From assembly GCA_033977485.1 (NCBI GenBank), contig CM066982.1, positions 14,313,218-14,377,217 on the forward strand: a DNA stretch of 64,000 nt. The letters run 5' to 3'. Within the stretch, counting starts at the first letter, position 1; each line of letters starts with the position of its first letter. The notes below the pieces were generated by a model. The model saw only the letters and a list, made by a program, of their open reading frames with translations. It was not told where the DNA came from and searched no databases. A program made the position numbers and the translations under genes. This DNA comes from Hydrangea macrophylla. Lineage: Eukaryota; Streptophyta; Magnoliopsida; Cornales; Hydrangeaceae. Of the stretch, positions 47,801 through 57,490 are shown in pieces.

Positions 47801-48113
47801 AAACCTTGGTCAAACCAGTCAATGGGGACTTTCCAGGAACTTCTAGGACTTCTAGGGGTCTCTGGGAGCCGACGATTTCTTCTGATTTTTCTTGAAAACT
47901 TATTTTTAGTACTTTTCTTACGACGTAGTATGTTTCCAGAGCTTTTGGTCCATGTCTGGGAGTTTTTGGTCTTCCGGGGCCATTTTGGTCATTCTGAGCA
48001 TTTGAGGAGATAGAATTAACTATAGGAGTCCTTTTTGAGTCCTTTTCGATCATTGTGAACCACCAAACTATGGGTCTCCTAAATCTGATAGCCGACAAAA
48101 TGGGGTGTCTACA
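44891..48113 (-). repeat. O1 5' LTR
   Basis: Plus-strand limits TGTGGACACGCGGAATTCC and GGGGTGTCTACA (3223 bp). Closely similar to the 3' LTR. The GC-rich phrase GCCGCGGCGGCACTGGGC lies at 47207-47224, with a further copy-like stretch at 47229-47265. Confidence 0.9.
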
Positions 48114-48118
48114 ATATG

Positions 48119-49009
48119 GTCTGGGAATTAGTCCAAGGACACACGGTCAAGAGCCGAGGTGTCCCTAGGCATACGATAACCGGAGTCATAGCCAAGACCG
48201 ATCCCAGGGGACTGCACACCGCCATGAGAAGGAAGCCTCCTCTACTAACTCGACCTGGGACTCGGATATCGATCAGGAAGGTGTGGTGGCTCGTATCAAG
48301 GACTTGCACAAATAGATTGATGGAGTGACCAAAAGGCTGGGCCAGAACCCTGCTCGAAATCACACCAATACCGAGACAGAGTCACAATTCTCTAGCCAGA
48401 TCATGAGGTTTGTCATCCCACGCAAATTTAAGCTGCCTCGCTTAGATCCCTATAACGGCTCGGGAAGCTCGGTCGACCACGTTCAGACCTACAAGGCTCA
48501 GATGGCCCAATCCTCCAACTCTGATGAATTACATTGCCTGGCCTTCCCCAGCACTTTGAAAGGCCCGGCTGTGCAATGGTTCTACTCCTTGGAGCCCCGA
48601 TCGGTCCGTAGTTTCAAGCAGCTCAGTGAGCAGTTCATCAACCAGTTCATTAGTGCATGAATGGCCAAAGCTTGACATGCAGCTACTGACAGTCATACAA
48701 AGGAATAATGAGACCCTCAAGGAATTCACCGACCGGTTTAATCAAGAGAAGCTCAGAATATATGATCTTGATGAAACTGTCGCTATTATAGCCTTCTGCT
48801 TGGGAGTTCAACACACCAAGTGCGCCGCGTCGTTTCACAGAAACCGACCAGAAACCTTAGTTGAACTCACTGAGAGGGTTGGAGAATACATTTGCATTGA
48901 AGAACTTTTAAAGACCAAAGACCCCGGGCGCGTAAGCAACGAGTCTTCCAGAAGTAAACGAAAGCGAGAACAGCCCGGGAGTTCTAACAGTTCTTCCAGT
49001 TCACAATAG
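48119..49009 (+). pseudogene. G1 gag, main part (frameshifted)
   Basis: Gag resumes after O1 with degraded sequence, then the retrotransposon gag domain in 48325-48660 (FVIPRKFKLPRLDPYNGSGS, VDHVQTYKAQMAQSSNSDEL, FSLEP/YSLEPRSVRSFKQLSEQF region). A frame change near 48650 leads to 48680-49009 (QLLTVIQRNNETLKEFTDRF, EKLRIYDLDETVAIIAFCLG, VELTERVGEYICIEELLKTK). It ends in a Lys/Arg then Ser-rich tail before a stop at 49007. No zinc knuckle is visible. Structural protein of the particle; very similar in order to E1 gag. Confidence 0.8.
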
Positions 49010-49205
49010 TCAGGGTTTGGCAGTCTCGACTCGACCTCCACCTCAAAGCAGGCAGGGTCCGGCAGTCCCAACCCGACCTCCAGTTCACAGCGGTCTGAGT
49101 CCGGCAGCCCCGACCTGACATCTAGTTCGCAGCAGTCAGGATCCAGTGATCCCGACCTTGAATCCAGCTCAGAGTAATCAGGAGTCCAATGATCTCGACC
49201 CGACC
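49005..49205 (+). repeat. 42-bp tandem repeat at the gag end
   Basis: Five units of exactly or nearly 42 bp, translating to variants of the 14-residue phrase SSSQQSGSGSPDPT, follow the Ser-rich gag tail. Two units carry stops (TAG, TAA). In an intact ancestor this would be a Ser/Gln/Pro-rich repeated C-terminal tail. Confidence 0.75.
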
Positions 49206-49294
49206 TCCTGTCTCTAACAGTCTCGACCAATCCAACTACAGTGGTACTTGCCCGATCATTGGATGAGGCTCCGCAGACTATTAGAGAGCTCTTG

Positions 49295-49443
49295 AAAAGA
49301 CCTCGGGCCACACCCGAGGCACATCAAAAGACCTCGGGCTCCGAACCCAGGCACAAAAGACCTCAGGCTCCGAACTCATGCACTAAAGACCTCGGGATCG
49401 CACTCGAGGCAAAAGACCTCGGGGTCACGCCCAAGGCATCGGC
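49295..49443 (+). repeat. ~28-bp tandem repeat, AAAGACCTCGGGCTCCGAAC
   Basis: Five imperfect units start near 49297, 49327, 49356, 49385 and 49411, all beginning AAAGACCTCRGG. They lie in the noncoding part of G1. Confidence 0.75.
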
Positions 49444-50238
49444 TTCGCTTAGGTCCAACCTACGATGGGGGTAAATCCCCCTAGGTGGTTGATGATGGCA
49501 AGCTTCAAAAGACCCTGCAACCATCCATGTTCCAGGTCGGTTACCTACAGTCCTAGCCTCCACAGGACCCTCGTCTTAGCGAAAGCTTGGGGGCAGAAAG
49601 GCACGATGAACTAAACAGGCAATCACACCGGGTACTTACAGGCCTTGCAGTAACTAAGTCAAACTCTTATACAACCCGGGCAACTACAGTACTCAGAGGC
49701 AATAACTCCACTTAGGTCCAAACCGACGATAGAAGTGACTAAAATCTCATAGGTTGGCCGACGATAGAGGAGTAAAAAGACCCTAAAGCAACGTGATTTA
49801 GGTCAGCTCCACTAATATGGTCAAAGTTTTCTCCCAATGGTCTTGACGAAGGCTGGCTGGGCGGAAGATAACCATCTTGGGGAGTTAACACAAAAGGACC
49901 CTAAAGTAACACACTTTAGGTCAGCTTTTTCAACATGGTCAAATTCTTTTACCCACAACCTTGACGAAGGTTTACGGGTAGAAGATAACCATCCTAGAAG
50001 CTTAACTTAAGAAAAAGACTCCGAATTAGGCTGAGTCTCAACTCTTAGCCAATTCCTGAGCAATTAAAGACTCCAAGCTAGGCTAAGTCTCAACTCTTAG
50101 CCAGTTCCCGAGGACTCACGAGACTCAGAAGCTCCAAGGCAGCTTCCTCGAGCACTCAGACAGTGGCAGGTGGCATCAAACAGATTTCCAAACTTGCCCC
50201 GATATAGCATCAAGCCAACCTTGGAAATGGGGGGCAGC
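49444..50238 (+). other. G1 3' noncoding region with further repeats
   Basis: No pol homology. A ~120-bp unit occurs twice (about 49776-49895 and 49898-50010; words GACCCTAAAGCAACGTGATT, TAGGTCAGCT, CTTGACGAAGG, GAAGATAACCATC). A ~49-bp unit occurs twice (50018-50114; GAGTCTCAACTCTTAGCCA). The stretch ends in the polypurine tract at 50225-50238. Confidence 0.65.
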
Positions 50239-50827
50239 TGATACACCCAAAATTGGCTCTATTCTATGACCGAGTTGTTTAACTCAGCAGTCGGTCCCTG
50301 TCCCGGTCAAATTATACGCAACCCGAGCGGTCTAGTCTACCCGAGACTCACCATCCCGAGGGGTTCATTCACGACCAGACCAATAGGTCGGAAAGACCAC
50401 ACTAGCATGGTCAGTACAGTCGTAGGCCAGCTGGGCCCACAACATATGCCCCAGAATATTCCAGACAGTTTCCTACTCAAGATATAAGACTTATGGAAAG
50501 AGCATATTGTTTCCTAATCCAATTAGGAAACCCCCACAATTAATGCCAATCAAGCTTAGTTGGATTATATTTCATTATCCATGTATGATAGGTCTCTTGC
50601 TTCTATACAAGAGACCACTCACCCCCCTTTAGGGGACCAACTTTTCAATCTCTACAGCACCTTTATAGCAGTCACCAACACGCCTGGCCGACCTACGGTA
50701 GCTCCAAACTATTATTAGTTCACCATAGGTCCCCAGCTTTTTACAGTATAGTGAACGTGCTCAGACGCACACGTGGACATAGGTACCTTCATTAATAGGG
50801 TCGAACCACATACAAAAAACCAGTCCC

Positions 50828-50903
<76 letters not shown>

Positions 50904-50943
50904 ATCTGCTCTATTTACCTGCTACCACATTTTGGCATCATTA
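50239..50943 (+). repeat. G1 3' LTR
   Basis: TGATACACCCAAAATTGG to TTTTGGCATCATTA (the final CA is TA here). A (CT)n run at about 50830-50902 makes it longer than its partner. The TATA-like box is changed to CTATACAAGAG. Confidence 0.88.
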
Positions 50944-50948
50944 TACAC

Positions 50949-51618
50949 CAATCTCAAATAATTAGATACAAAATTTAAAAGTCTTGGTGCCATGGGAGAT
51001 AGCGGACTAAGCTTGTTGCAAAAGGGTTAATCGTACACGCATCCACGCATATATATAACAAATCTATGTAACTTTTGGAACTCCTAATTGATTCACATAG
51101 TGCATAAACTCTTTACGCATTGAATTAGAACTCAGAACAACATCTCACTTCTTTGTTACACTTCGATCGATCGATAGAGGTTTGATCGATCGAACCTTCG
51201 ATCGATTGAACATAGTTTAATCGATTGAACGGTCAATTTCACAGAATGATTTGAAAAATTTTACAGAATAATTTAAAATTAAAGTAAATAATTTTTAAAA
51301 CATTTAAAACAGTGAAAAGAACAGCTAGATAGAGAATCGATCTCGATCGATCGAACTCCATTCGATCGATCTAACAAAACCAAAGTTCGATCGATCGAAA
51401 CTTGTTCGAGCGCTTTGGAACAGAAGATGCTCGATCGATCGAGATTACTTTGATCGATCGAATCCATCATTCATCCAATGTAATTACAGATTTGTATTCT
51501 ACTGCGATAACACTGCAGAAACAGATCTGTGACGATGCAGTTTTGAAAACAGTTCTAAAATCAACATGCAAATCAAAACTAGTGTTCCAAAATGTATATA
51601 TAGATCCAAACAAGCGTG
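50949..51618 (-). other. M2 leader, part next to primer site
   Basis: Noncoding. It carries a dense set of TCGATCGATCGA palindromes (51165-51225 and 51340-51465), also present in the M2 LTRs. Confidence 0.6.
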
Positions 51619-51631
51619 GCTCGGATACCAA
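51619..51631 (-). other. M2 primer-binding site
   Basis: Minus strand TTGGTATCCGAGC one base from the LTR end, a Met-tRNA-type site (TGGTATCAGAGC) with one change. Confidence 0.75.
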
Positions 51632-51632
51632 T

Positions 51633-53668
51633 TGACGGAAAAACAGGTTTAAAATCATTTTAAATGCTCAGCGGAAATGTTAAGTTTCAAAAATTTTATT
51701 GGTAGCCAAGGATCTACTACTAGTCAATTCTATAGATGCGTACTAACAAGAGGGAGAAGAATTATACCTTAGGTCTTGAACCTAATTTTGAAATCTTCTA
51801 ACTTCTTGATGATGCAGCAGCCTCCATTAGGTTGTCTTCACCCTTATGTCTCCTGCGGATGCTTCCCAAAGAGACTAGAGATGGTGGGATCTCTAATACG
51901 GAGGATAAGAAGGTTTGGGAAGCCCTAAACAGGTTCTGCAGCTTTCGTATAGGAAAAACGATGATTATTAAACCATGAACGCAGCTGTCCTATTTATAGA
52001 TTTCCAAAATCGACTTTAACTTTCGACCGATCGAAGTGACCTCGATCGATCGAAACACCTTCAATCGATCGAACATGTCAAGAGTTCAATCTATTGAAAC
52101 TAGTTCGATCTATCGAACCTGCCTTGACATGATCCTCATGTGCCTTTCCAAGCATCCTAGCGGAGCTAAGAGTGGGACCTCCTAGGCTCTTTATTGTTAG
52201 CTCAGACCAGTTTTAATTCCCATGACCAAACTCTTTGATCAACAAAATAACAAGTTGGTCAGTTAACGTTTACTCCACTATAAAATGATAACTGAACACC
52301 AACGCAAAAGAACATATCTGAAGCGATAACTAGACTTTTATGGTGTACTAATGTCCCTCTACCATTAGTAGGGGTGGGCATTCGGTCGGTTCGGCTCGGT
52401 TTTGACAAATTCGGTTCGATTTTGTTTGGTTTGGATAAATGGGAATTGAAACCGAACTGAATTATATTTCGGTTCGGTTCGATTTTGGTCAATTCGGTTC
52501 GGTTCGGTTCGGTTTGGAAATTCGATTAACTGAATTTTAAAAAACTATACTTTCTTTTCTTTTTATTTTCATTTTCACAACTTTTTTTATGTTTTCTTTC
52601 CCATTTTCTTTCATATTACAGAGAAAACATATATTTATATTTACTTATATATAATTTACTTATAAATTTTTAATATATAGAGTTGTATATAAAAATATAT
52701 TAATAATATATAAACTAAAAAAAAATTCGATTTTTTGGTTCGGTTCAGTTTGGGACAGTGCAACTGAAAACCGAACTGAAAGAAAAAAAAAAATTCGGTT
52801 TGAAACTGAACTGAAATTTTTAACTGAATTAACTGGACTAAAATGAAAATTTTAGTTCGGTTTGGTTCGAATCTCGGTTAACTGAACGATTTGCCCACCC
52901 CTAACCATCAGCATTCGTAATCATATTCAGGTAGTCGGATAACTGTTATTGTCAACCTGAATCATGATTACTTCTTGTATTCCTTGAGTCCCATTCACCT
53001 CTCATGATTACCAAACATGTTGATAACTACTTATCAACAAGACTGCAGTTCTCAGTAATCAACTTGGTGACATTCTCAAGGGAATGCTTACTTTGAATCA
53101 GAGGGTGGATTCTTTCTTAACAATATATGTTCACAACCTTATGAACATGACATACCCAAGATACCCAGGTGTTGATCTTCTATAGACCTCGCTGATTATT
53201 AAGTCAAAGCAGCCATATTCACAGTCTGTGTTCATAATCGTCTCAAGATTGAGAACACGTACTTTATACAAGTTATGAGTTCCTATTGACTGTTGACAGC
53301 CTTAAGCGTCAATAGGAAGACTCAGGTCCGTCAGTGCACTATAAACACTAGCATGATTAACTAAGAGTTACACTCCAGTGATTGAGATTAATCACTCCAT
53401 CCAATGATAGTTAATCATGCTACAGTGTATACCTGATGAGATATCCAATCTCATCATGCACTGTGACAAGCTCTAAGTATCAAAGAATAGTAATCCGTAT
53501 CTCATTATATGCATCTCATATATACACGAATTACTTACTATGATACTTAATGATTAAACAATCATCTCATGAAAGAAACATACATAATGAAATATAAAGC
53601 CGGTATCCATAGATTAAAAGGCTAATGTCTTATACATAAAGTAATGATTTGAGGGCACAAACCCAACA
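51633..53668 (-). repeat. M2 5' LTR with MITE insertion
   Basis: Plus-strand limits TGACGGAAAAACAGG and CACAAACCCAACA. Without the MITE at 52369-52903 and its duplication it is about 1.49 kb, matching the 3' LTR (1509 bp). By eye the LTRs differ at roughly 8% of sites in the first 120 bases, more than those of O1. Confidence 0.9.
52369..52903. mobile_element. hAT-like MITE with GGTTCGGTT internal repeats
   Basis: Ends TAGGGGTGGGCA and TGCCCACCCCTA are perfect 12-bp inverted repeats. The target duplication is 8 bp with one change (ACCATTAG 52361-52368; ACCATCAG 52904-52911). The 3' LTR of M2 keeps the empty site, CTACCATCAGCATT (about 24876). The interior is built of GGTTCGGTT words at both ends and AT-rich DNA. 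No transposase. Confidence 0.85.
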
Positions 53669-53883
53669 ATAACATCAGTGCCTTGTCCTTGGCAGCCAAT
53701 CCTATCTTTCATGTGAGAACTAACCATATAGAGGTTGATTATCATTTTATAAGAGAAAGGATTAGTGCTAAGAAACTTCAAGTGGCTCATATTCCATATG
53801 TTGATCACTTGGCTGAGTTGTTCACCAAAGCCGTGGACTCTCCTAGATTTACATACCTCAAAACTAAACTCATGCCAAGCTGA
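53669..53883 (+). pseudogene. P RNase H, C-terminal part
   Basis: The frame cut at 24109 (LWCDI) resumes with SALSLAANPIFHVRTNHIEV, DYHFIRERI and HLAELFTKAVDSPRF, ending LKTKLMPS and a stop. This is the typical end of copia pol and confirms the P/M2 junction. Confidence 0.88.
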
Positions 53884-53916
53884 CTCTGCTTACATCTCCA
53901 TCAGTTTGAAGGGGGA

Positions 53917-54127
53917 TGTAAGAACTAGTTGATTTGTATCTTAGAGTCTAATAACTGAATCTGTTTAGATGGTTAAGAGAGAGTGTTGAGAGTTAATTCT
54001 GTTATAACTACTTTGTCCTCTCTCTTTCTCTCCTCTCTCTCTAACCTCTCATCTCTCTTTATATACTGTAATTGTCTTTCTTTTTCATTAATGAGAATCA
54101 TTTCTATTCTACTCAATACATTCTTCA
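53917..54127 (+). repeat. P 3' LTR
   Basis: TGTAAGAACTAGTTG to ATACATTCTTCA, preceded by the polypurine tract GAAGGGGGA (53908-53916) and followed by TTGTC. Confidence 0.88.
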
Positions 54128-54332
54128 TTGTCAACAAAGAAGCTTGGTCAAAAGTAAATATAAAAGATAAAAAGACAAGCTAATGGGAATCTTGGAAAAA
54201 GACACTTCTTTAGCCTTTGCCCTTACACGAGCCCCGAAACATAACGCATTTTTTTCCCTTCTTAAAGTCGGTAGGAGATAAAAGGTTTGATAAACAAACA
54301 GGCCCCAAACCAATACAAAGAGAGAAGCATAT

Positions 54333-54786
54333 GAGAGTATCTCCAATGAAAAAAGCTATTTTGCATCTTTCAAACCTATATTTTACCAATGCTACAGAGT
54401 CAAAAATCTATAGTTTGACAATTATGCTCCAATTCCAAAATGTCTTTTTTTTTTTTTTTTTTGCACAAAAGCTATTAATCTAGTACATTGGGCAATGTGT
54501 TTTGTTCACTAGTATTACCACAACTAATAAAAAATGATTTTTTTTTATACAAAAGCAATTGATATTGTACATTAGATTGGTGTTGTGCACTAGGAACGGA
54601 AAACAAGAAAAAAGCACAATGGTCAAAATTTGCCAAAAGTCAAATCCTTTGCTACATTTAAGAAAGTAAATGACTTTATCAAATTTTGGCAACACAAATG
54701 GCCTTGTATTTGAGCACATTTTGTGCAACTTTCTCAAATTTTAGCTTTGATAATGGATTTGACGCTAGCATTGGAGATGCTTTGAG
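54333..54786. mobile_element. MITE with GAG(C/T)ATCTCCAATG ends
   Basis: Starts GAGAGTATCTCCAATG and ends CATTGGAGATGCTTTGAG, inverted. The ~450-bp interior is AT-rich. Superfamily not assigned; no clear duplication. Confidence 0.5.
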
Positions 54787-54811
54787 ATACAAAGAATATA
54801 AGAGAAACAAA

Positions 54812-55083
54812 GGGTGTGTTTGATAACTCAATTAAGTGATAAAAATAAAAGTTTTTTTTTCCCCAACGCATTTGATAACATACTACTTAATTGAAAAAGT
54901 AACCAAAAGATATCTGAAAATTTTAAGTGAAAAAATTCAACTGAAAATAATTATTGAATGCAGTCTATTTCACTACTTGAAACACTGTTTTCAGTATTAT
55001 AAATTCAATCACTTAAAGTTTTAAGTACTTAAAATTCAACACTTAATTTTCAGTACTTAATTTTCAATTTATCAAACGAATCC
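54812..55083. mobile_element. MITE with GGGTGTGTTTGATAA ends
   Basis: Left end GGGTGTGTTTGATAACTCAA is matched in inverted form on the right by TTATCAAACGAATCC at about 55068-55083. Inside, ACTTAAT/ATTAAGT words repeat. No coding capacity. Confidence 0.5.
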
Positions 55084-55194
55084 AAAGATAGGACGGGAGA
55101 AAAGAAGTTCCGGTGGGAAGCGGACTGGCGACTGCCACCCGCCAGTAGTGGAAGCAGAGAAATTATCCTAGAATAGAGCCCTGCTTTGATACCA

Positions 55195-55584
55195 TGTCGT
55201 AAACTAAAATAGAAAGATATATATATATATATATACATATTTATTGATCTTAAGTGAGCCGTAATTTTTATTTTTATTTTATAGGGAATTATATTGAAGC
55301 TATGACACATTCCAATATTCCATAAAACAAGGAAATGGAGTAAAACATTGCATACAACACTCCCTCAATTAAGGAGACAGTAATACTAAGGAGTGCAGTT
55401 TGCTCACCCAAAATTACTCACATTTTGCTCACCCTCCTTTCTCAATGGCTAATACAATGGGGCTCTATTAATTAATTCTCATTTAACCATGGGTCTCATT
55501 GCTTTAACCAATAAAAGAAGAGGGTGAGCAAATGTGAGCAATTTTAGGGTGAGCAAAATGTATTCAATACTAAGTGCTCCAACA
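55195..55584 (-). repeat. Old copia 5' LTR with primer site
   Basis: In minus orientation the LTR starts TGTTGGAGCACTTAGTATTG (55584) and ends TTTACGACA (55195). It is followed by the Met-tRNA-type primer site TGGTATCAAAGCAGGGC (55178-55194). The LTR start equals that at 12897 beyond the far side of P. A MITE splits it. Internal coding sequence is not recognisable. Confidence 0.55.
55399..55557. mobile_element. 159-bp MITE, TTTGCTCACCC ends
   Basis: Left arm TTTGCTCACCCAAAATTACT and right arm, the complement of TTTGCTCACCCTAAAATTGC, are inverted over about 38 bp, each with a second GCTCACCC word. It interrupts the LTR-end sequence between GGAGACAGTAATACTAAG and CAATACTAAGTGCTCCAACA. Confidence 0.65.
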
Positions 55585-56257
55585 AAGTGCTGCAGATAAG
55601 GCATATCCAAACTCCTAATTAGCTTTAGAAGTTTTCTCCCAGAAGCTCTTCCCTTTCAGGATTTGCTTCTGGATCCAATCCACCCACTAAGGAAGAGCCA
55701 TTATCAAATACATTTTTGCATGATATTAGCTGAATTCCATACCTCAATTTATATGTCTATATCTAATTCCCAGAACCCCCCCAACCCCCCCGCCAAATTC
55801 TTTAGTAGGTTTGCAGACATATTTCCATGCTAAGTTAGCTTTGTTGGTATTTTCAAAACCAGAGTCCAAAGGAAGCACCGAAAATATTATCAGCAAACTT
55901 TATACTTTCAAGAATAGAAGAAGTCGCACTCCGAATTCTGAAACATTAGCCAATAGCCCCTGAAAATCATAGAAATTTGGAGAGAATGTTTGAAAGACGC
56001 ATCCAATTTGCTAAAGGCCATGATAATTTTTTTGATAAAATACTTTCAAGAAAGTAAAACCTTTTGTTTCAACACAACAATGGAGATCCTCCCCTTTGTA
56101 CCTTCCTAAATAAGTAGAGCACCGGTTCTCCACAAATCAACAAACCTAAGTATTTCACACAGGGTATATATAATGAAATTCAAAAGTGCCATAGAAACTG
56201 AATAAACAAACCATCCTCAACACTTTATGAATCTTTCGTTTAACCTAGCTTAGGAGA
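55585..56257. other. Downstream region of the UBA/PUB gene
   Basis: AT-rich sequence without a recognised feature. The part nearest 56257 is probably the 3' untranslated region of the minus-strand gene. Confidence 0.4.
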
Positions 56258-57367
56258 TCAAAGAACTCCAAAAAAGGGATTATTTATTGCATTATTCAAC
56301 TCACTCCCAGCTGACTGCAGCACTCCGATGTCAACTTTTTCCCTAGGTAGAAACAAGAACTCACCTCCGTCAATTTTCTCGAACCCACAAAGCTCAAGGA
56401 AGTCAATGCCTCCACTCAATTGACCAATTCTAGCCTGAAAGTTGGCATTACTGAGTCTAATTTTTCGGAATTTCTCTTCATTGGGATTCGTCGCAACATT
56501 TTTTGCATATGTTAAAAGAGTGTTGAATGTTGTATTCACTCTGGCTTCTTCATCCTTACAGTTTTGTTTCATAGATCGTAGACACTCCCTCATTTGTTCT
56601 GTCTTTGCAGCGGGCCGAATAGGCAAAGAGCTTTTCTTTTCCTCCACAACAGGTGCTGAAGGTTGTACTGCAGCAGGGTCTTCAGGAGGTAATCCAAGCT
56701 TCCGTCTTCTTTCTGCCTTGTATTCTTCCAACTTCTGACGGATTTTTTCTCTTGCTCTCCTTTCTTCTTCTTTCTCAGCTTTTCGCAAAGCCAATACACG
56801 CTTTATTTCATTCTCTTCCTCCATTCGCTTTGCCTCAAGAAATTCCTTACCCGTTCGGATTCTCTCCTCTCTCTCCATTTCCTTTAGCTTCTCTTCCTCT
56901 TCTTTCCTCTTGCGAGCTCGCTCTCTTTGTTCTTGTTCTCTGATCTTCATTTCTTCGGGTGTTAGAGAAGGTTTAGGAGCCTCAACTTTGATATTGGCAG
57001 CTATCAGCGGCATCTCATCAATGTCCAAGTCATTCTCGTGTTCAACCACCCAATTTACAGCAGCCTCTAGACTAGCATTACCCGAATAATGAAGTGCCCG
57101 GATTGCCCTTGCCTTCTGGAATCCCAATGCTTCAAGTTCCTCGAGCAGCTTCTGGTCAACTTCGGGGACAACCATTTCTTCAGTTTGTCCACTAGCATCA
57201 CCAGCAGCCTCCATATCGACGTCGGCCCTTGAATTCTCTGGAACCACCTCCAAACTAGTCGGCTTCGTGGCCTCCGAAGTCCTGTCCTTAAATTCACTAT
57301 ACCCAGTCCTCTTTTTGTGCAAGTCACTCTCCTCACTCATCAATCGAGATCTGTCGGGCATTGCCAT
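56258..57367 (-). CDS. UBA and PUB domain protein
   Basis: A 369-residue protein from the ATG at 57367 (MAMPDRSRLMSEESD). Residues 70-110 form a UBA domain (LLEELEALGFQKARAIRALH, NASLEAAVNWVVEHEND) that should bind ubiquitin. Residues 137-225 are a highly charged coiled coil. Residues 265-350 match a PUB/PUG domain (EEKFRKIRLSNANFQARIGQ, LELCGFEKIDGGEFLFLPRE), which in other proteins docks p97/CDC48. Plants have a conserved gene of this order (Arabidopsis At1g04850-like, from memory). The frame stays open to 57490, but TTTCTTCTTTGACAG at 57412-57426 on the minus strand looks like a 3' splice site, so I treat the extra N-terminal residues as 5' UTR/intron. Substrates unknown; an adaptor role is inferred. 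Intact. Confidence 0.85.
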   Translation of the reverse strand: MAMPDRSRLMSEESDLHKKRTGYSEFKDRTSEATKPTSLEVVPENSRADVDMEAAGDASGQTEEMVVPEVDQKLLEELEALGFQKARAIRALHYSGNASLEAAVNWVVEHENDLDIDEMPLIAANIKVEAPKPSLTPEEMKIREQEQRERARKRKEEEEKLKEMEREERIRTGKEFLEAKRMEEENEIKRVLALRKAEKEEERRAREKIRQKLEEYKAERRRKLGLPPEDPAAVQPSAPVVEEKKSSLPIRPAAKTEQMRECLRSMKQNCKDEEARVNTTFNTLLTYAKNVATNPNEEKFRKIRLSNANFQARIGQLSGGIDFLELCGFEKIDGGEFLFLPREKVDIGVLQSAGSELNNAINNPFFGVL

Positions 57368-57411
57368 GGCCCTAGTATGGAGGAGAGAGGGTAGCAATTG
57401 GCAATCAAGAT

Positions 57412-57426
57412 CTGTCAAAGAAGAAA
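57412..57426 (-). other. Probable 3' splice site, 5' UTR intron
   Basis: Minus strand TTTCTTCTTTGACAG just upstream of the UBA/PUB start is a pyrimidine-rich acceptor. The matching donor was not identified. Confidence 0.45.
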
Positions 57427-57490
57427 GGAGAAGAATATTAAAGGCCACAATAGTTAAAGCATAAGAACAGCTAAACATTGAAATAAACAC

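Larger units (their letters stand above)
31839..48113 (-). mobile_element. O1: Ogre/Tat-like Ty3/gypsy element with antisense ORFs
   Basis: LTRs of about 3.2 kb at 31839-35089 (3') and 44891-48113 (5'), TGTGGACACG...TGTCTACA, flanked by ATCTG (31834-31838) and ATATG (48114-48118), a duplication with one change. The 16.3-kb element has a primer site, pol (41703-44760) and, on the opposite strand, a PMD gene and a second ORF. Gag and protease are absent. The two LTRs look about 95% alike by eye, with few indels. Polypurine tract GAGGGGCAAAAC adjoins the 3' LTR on the minus strand. Confidence 0.9.
30779..50943 (+). mobile_element. G1: gag-only LTR retrotransposon (TR-GAG type)
   Basis: LTRs at 30779-31445 and 50239-50943 carry the perfect duplication TACAC (30774-30778 and 50944-50948). 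Without O1 the element is about 3.9 kb: LTR, primer site, gag, then about 1.2 kb of repeat-rich noncoding DNA, polypurine tract (AAATGGGGGGCAGC at 50225) and LTR. No protease, integrase or RT remains recognisable. Gag and LTR ends match E1, so enzymes could have come from that family. This fits the published TR-GAG class of non-autonomous elements. Confidence 0.88.
24110..53668 (-). mobile_element. M2: Ty1/copia retrotransposon (Angela/Tork-like) inserted in P RNase H
   Basis: LTRs at 24110-25618 (3') and 51633-53668 (5') are flanked by the perfect duplication ATAAC (24105-24109 and 53669-53673). Without nested insertions the element is about 8.8 kb with ~1.5-kb LTRs and a leader of about 1.7 kb, consistent with large copia lineages such as Angela. 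Minus-strand gag and pol lie at 25634-29747. G1 sits in the leader and a hAT-like MITE in the 5' LTR. Pol is broken. Confidence 0.9.
13415..54127 (+). mobile_element. P: Ty1/copia retrotransposon (Ale-like), host of the nest
   Basis: LTRs at 13415-13668 and 53917-54127 are flanked by the perfect 5-bp duplication TTGTC (13410-13414 and 54128-54132). Removing M1 and M2 leaves about 4.8 kb in the order LTR, Met-tRNA-type primer site, gag, protease, integrase, RT, RNase H, polypurine tract, LTR. The short LTRs and compact size fit the Ale-like copia group. Stops and frameshifts run throughout pol. Confidence 0.9.

Noticed and set aside
48835..49311. 158-codon minus-strand frame with repeated ELDSRSGSLDPD-like units
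   Set aside because: It is the antisense reading of the G1 gag tail repeats.
57368..57490. N-terminal extension of the UBA/PUB frame to 57490
   Set aside because: It is hydrophobic and unlike the family, and a splice-acceptor-like site lies inside it; the ATG at 57367 is preferred.
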